Positions 5,995 through 7,048 of a stretch of 7,048 nt of DNA are shown piece after piece. The notes under the pieces were generated by a model. It did no database searches. It had not been told where the DNA came from and saw nothing but the letters and a program-made list of their open reading frames with translations. Origin of the DNA: Pseudomonadota bacterium (GTDB taxonomy: Bacteria > Pseudomonadota > Alphaproteobacteria > Paracaedibacterales > CAIULA01); assembly GCA_021804455.1 (NCBI GenBank), contig JAJZHT010000060.1, positions 1 to 7,048 of the forward strand, given 5' to 3'. Made by a program: the position numbers and the translations under genes. The number at the start of each line of letters is the position of its first letter. Within the stretch, counting starts at the first letter, position 1.

Positions 5995-6995
5995 CCATGA
6001 CCGATCCCACAAAAAAAGTTTTAGTAACAGGGGCGGCTGGTTTTATTGGCTTTCACGTCTGCAAGCGTTTGTTAGAACAATCGTACTATGTAATAGGGAT
6101 TGATAATTTAAATCCCTATTACAGCGTACAACTTAAAAAAGACCGACTGAAACAATTACAGTTCTATTCAAACTTTCGATTTTACCAAGCGGATATTGGT
6201 GACAAGAAAATGATCGAGGAGATTTGGCAAAAAGAGGCACCGCTTATTCAGGTTATTCATTTGGCTGCCCAGGCAGGCGTACGGTATTCCTTGGTGGATC
6301 CTTATTCCTATATTCACAGTAACGTAACCGGTTTTACTGTCATTTTAGAACAATGCCGCCATCAGCCGAATTTTAAACATCTGGTTTATGCCAGCACCTC
6401 GTCCGTTTATGGTCTGAATAAAACCTTGCCTTTTTCAGAGAATCAACGTGTCGATCATCCTGCTTCTTTATACGCGGCTACGAAACGGTCGAATGAATTG
6501 ATGGCACAGTCTTATTACCATCTCTACAAACTGCCTGTCACAGGCCTTAGGATGTTTACAGTATATGGCCCCTGGGGACGTCCTGATATGTCATTATTTA
6601 AATTTACCCAATCTATCCTGGCAGGGGATACGATTGATGTTTATAACCACGGCAGGATGAGCCGTGATTACAGTTATATTGATGATATTGTTGATGGAAT
6701 TTTAGCCTCTTTTTTTCATTGTCCTTCTTTTTCAGAACTTGATCACCCTATTTACAATTTGGGCAATCACCAAAAGCAAACTTTGATGACCTTTATTGAG
6801 GTTTTGGAGCAAATTTTGGGCATCAAGGCAAAGAAAAATTTCATGCCTTTACAGGCGGGTGACATTGTTGAAACTCTCAGTGATATTAAAAAGGCGCAAA
6901 CAATTTTAGGATATCATCCCAAGATAGGGATTCATCAGGGAATCAGTAAATTTGTTTCTTGGTATCGCTCTTATTTTCAAAATCGAGTCTCATGA
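5991..6995 (+). CDS. NAD-dependent epimerase, UDP-glucuronate 4-epimerase-like
   Basis: Extended short-chain dehydrogenase/reductase that probably interconverts UDP-glucuronate and UDP-galacturonate in the cytosol, feeding lipopolysaccharide, capsule or other surface glycan synthesis. The 334 aa match the CapI/LpsL-type family. It has the NAD Rossmann motif TGAAGFIG at 13-20, IDNLNPYY at 37-44, [11 protein letters not shown] at 90-100, a serine-rich STSSVYG at 135-141, the catalytic YAATK at 161-165, [14 protein letters not shown] at 187-200 and [13 protein letters not shown] at 225-237. AAQAGVRYS and [10 protein letters not shown] point to the UDP-glucuronate rather than the UDP-glucose (GalE) branch, though substrate cannot be proved from sequence. 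ATG 5991 overlaps the prfA stop as ATGA; ATG 5997 (MTDPTKK) is an alternative start. Its own stop again overlaps the next start, so it is likely translated by coupling within the hisS-prfA operon. dTDP-glucose dehydratase or another nucleotide-sugar epimerase is the main alternative. Confidence 0.88.
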   Translation: MTMTDPTKKVLVTGAAGFIGFHVCKRLLEQSYYVIGIDNLNPYYSVQLKKDRLKQLQFYSNFRFYQADIGDKKMIEEIWQKEAPLIQVIHLAAQAGVRYSLVDPYSYIHSNVTGFTVILEQCRHQPNFKHLVYASTSSVYGLNKTLPFSENQRVDHPASLYAATKRSNELMAQSYYHLYKLPVTGLRMFTVYGPWGRPDMSLFKFTQSILAGDTIDVYNHGRMSRDYSYIDDIVDGILASFFHCPSFSELDHPIYNLGNHQKQTLMTFIEVLEQILGIKAKKNFMPLQAGDIVETLSDIKKAQTILGYHPKIGIHQGISKFVSWYRSYFQNRVS

Positions 6996-7048
6996 TGACA
7001 GTAAGACCTCCTGTCCAACTTCTTACTTCCGAACAAGCCCGTAAGGAA
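6992..7048 (+). CDS. Partial gene at the right edge, translationally coupled to the epimerase
   Basis: An ATG at 6992 (or the adjacent one at 6995) overlaps the epimerase TGA as ATGA and opens a frame that remains open to the last base, reading [19 protein letters not shown]. The overlap copies the prfA-epimerase junction and suggests translational coupling in the same operon; no strong separate Shine-Dalgarno sequence is seen. The 19 residues do not match a family I recognise and do not look like the usual start of PrmC. Given the neighbour, a nucleotide-sugar or glycan gene is possible, but that is a guess from position only. Confidence 0.5.
   Translation, partial: MMTVRPPVQLLTSEQARKE

Noticed and set aside
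5910..6010. RF2-like programmed frameshift or recoding at the prfA end
   Set aside because: The reading frame is intact, the PQT tripeptide identifies RF1, and the overlap with the next ATG is ordinary ATGA coupling.

Overview
The window looks like chromosomal housekeeping DNA of an alphaproteobacterium with a moderately AT-rich genome. The clues are an alphaproteobacterial-style UvrC N-terminus, a TrxB-like (type 2) ferredoxin--NADP reductase, compact gene spacing and very AT-rich intergenic DNA. An intracellular or host-associated lineage such as Holosporales or a relative would fit, but this is inferred from composition and gene style; no rRNA or phylogenetic marker was compared. No transposon, phage, CRISPR or toxin-antitoxin signal was found, and no RNA gene was recognised.

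Layout. At the left edge (1-41, minus) are the first codons of a probable leftward gene whose product begins like a signal peptide or membrane anchor. A very AT-rich divergent intergenic region (42-195) separates it from uvrC (196-2097, plus), which encodes the incision subunit of nucleotide excision repair. uvrC converges with a ferredoxin--NADP(+) reductase gene (2104-3138, minus); the two stop codons are the two halves of one 12-bp palindrome. Upstream of the reductase on the same strand lies rpsT for ribosomal protein S20 (3219-3485, minus), followed by an intrinsic terminator-like hairpin. A divergent promoter region (3486-3648) separates rpsT from a rightward operon: hisS (3649-4911), prfA (4915-5994), a UDP-glucuronate 4-epimerase-like gene (5991-6995) and the start of a further gene (6992 to the edge).

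How the genes relate. rpsT, hisS and prfA all serve translation: small-subunit assembly, histidyl-tRNA charging and termination at UAA/UAG. The rightward genes are packed very tightly (3-nt gap, 4-nt ATGA overlap, 4-nt ATGA overlap), so they are probably co-transcribed, with the last three translationally coupled. The slot after prfA, often held by the RF1 methyltransferase gene prmC, is occupied here by a nucleotide-sugar epimerase, so the operon changes from translation to probable surface-polysaccharide synthesis.

Nothing here amounts to a new biological system. The points most worth a second look are the operator-like dyad in the hisS promoter, the prfA-epimerase junction, the canonical-type HisRS in an apparent alphaproteobacterium, and the unresolved uvrC start.
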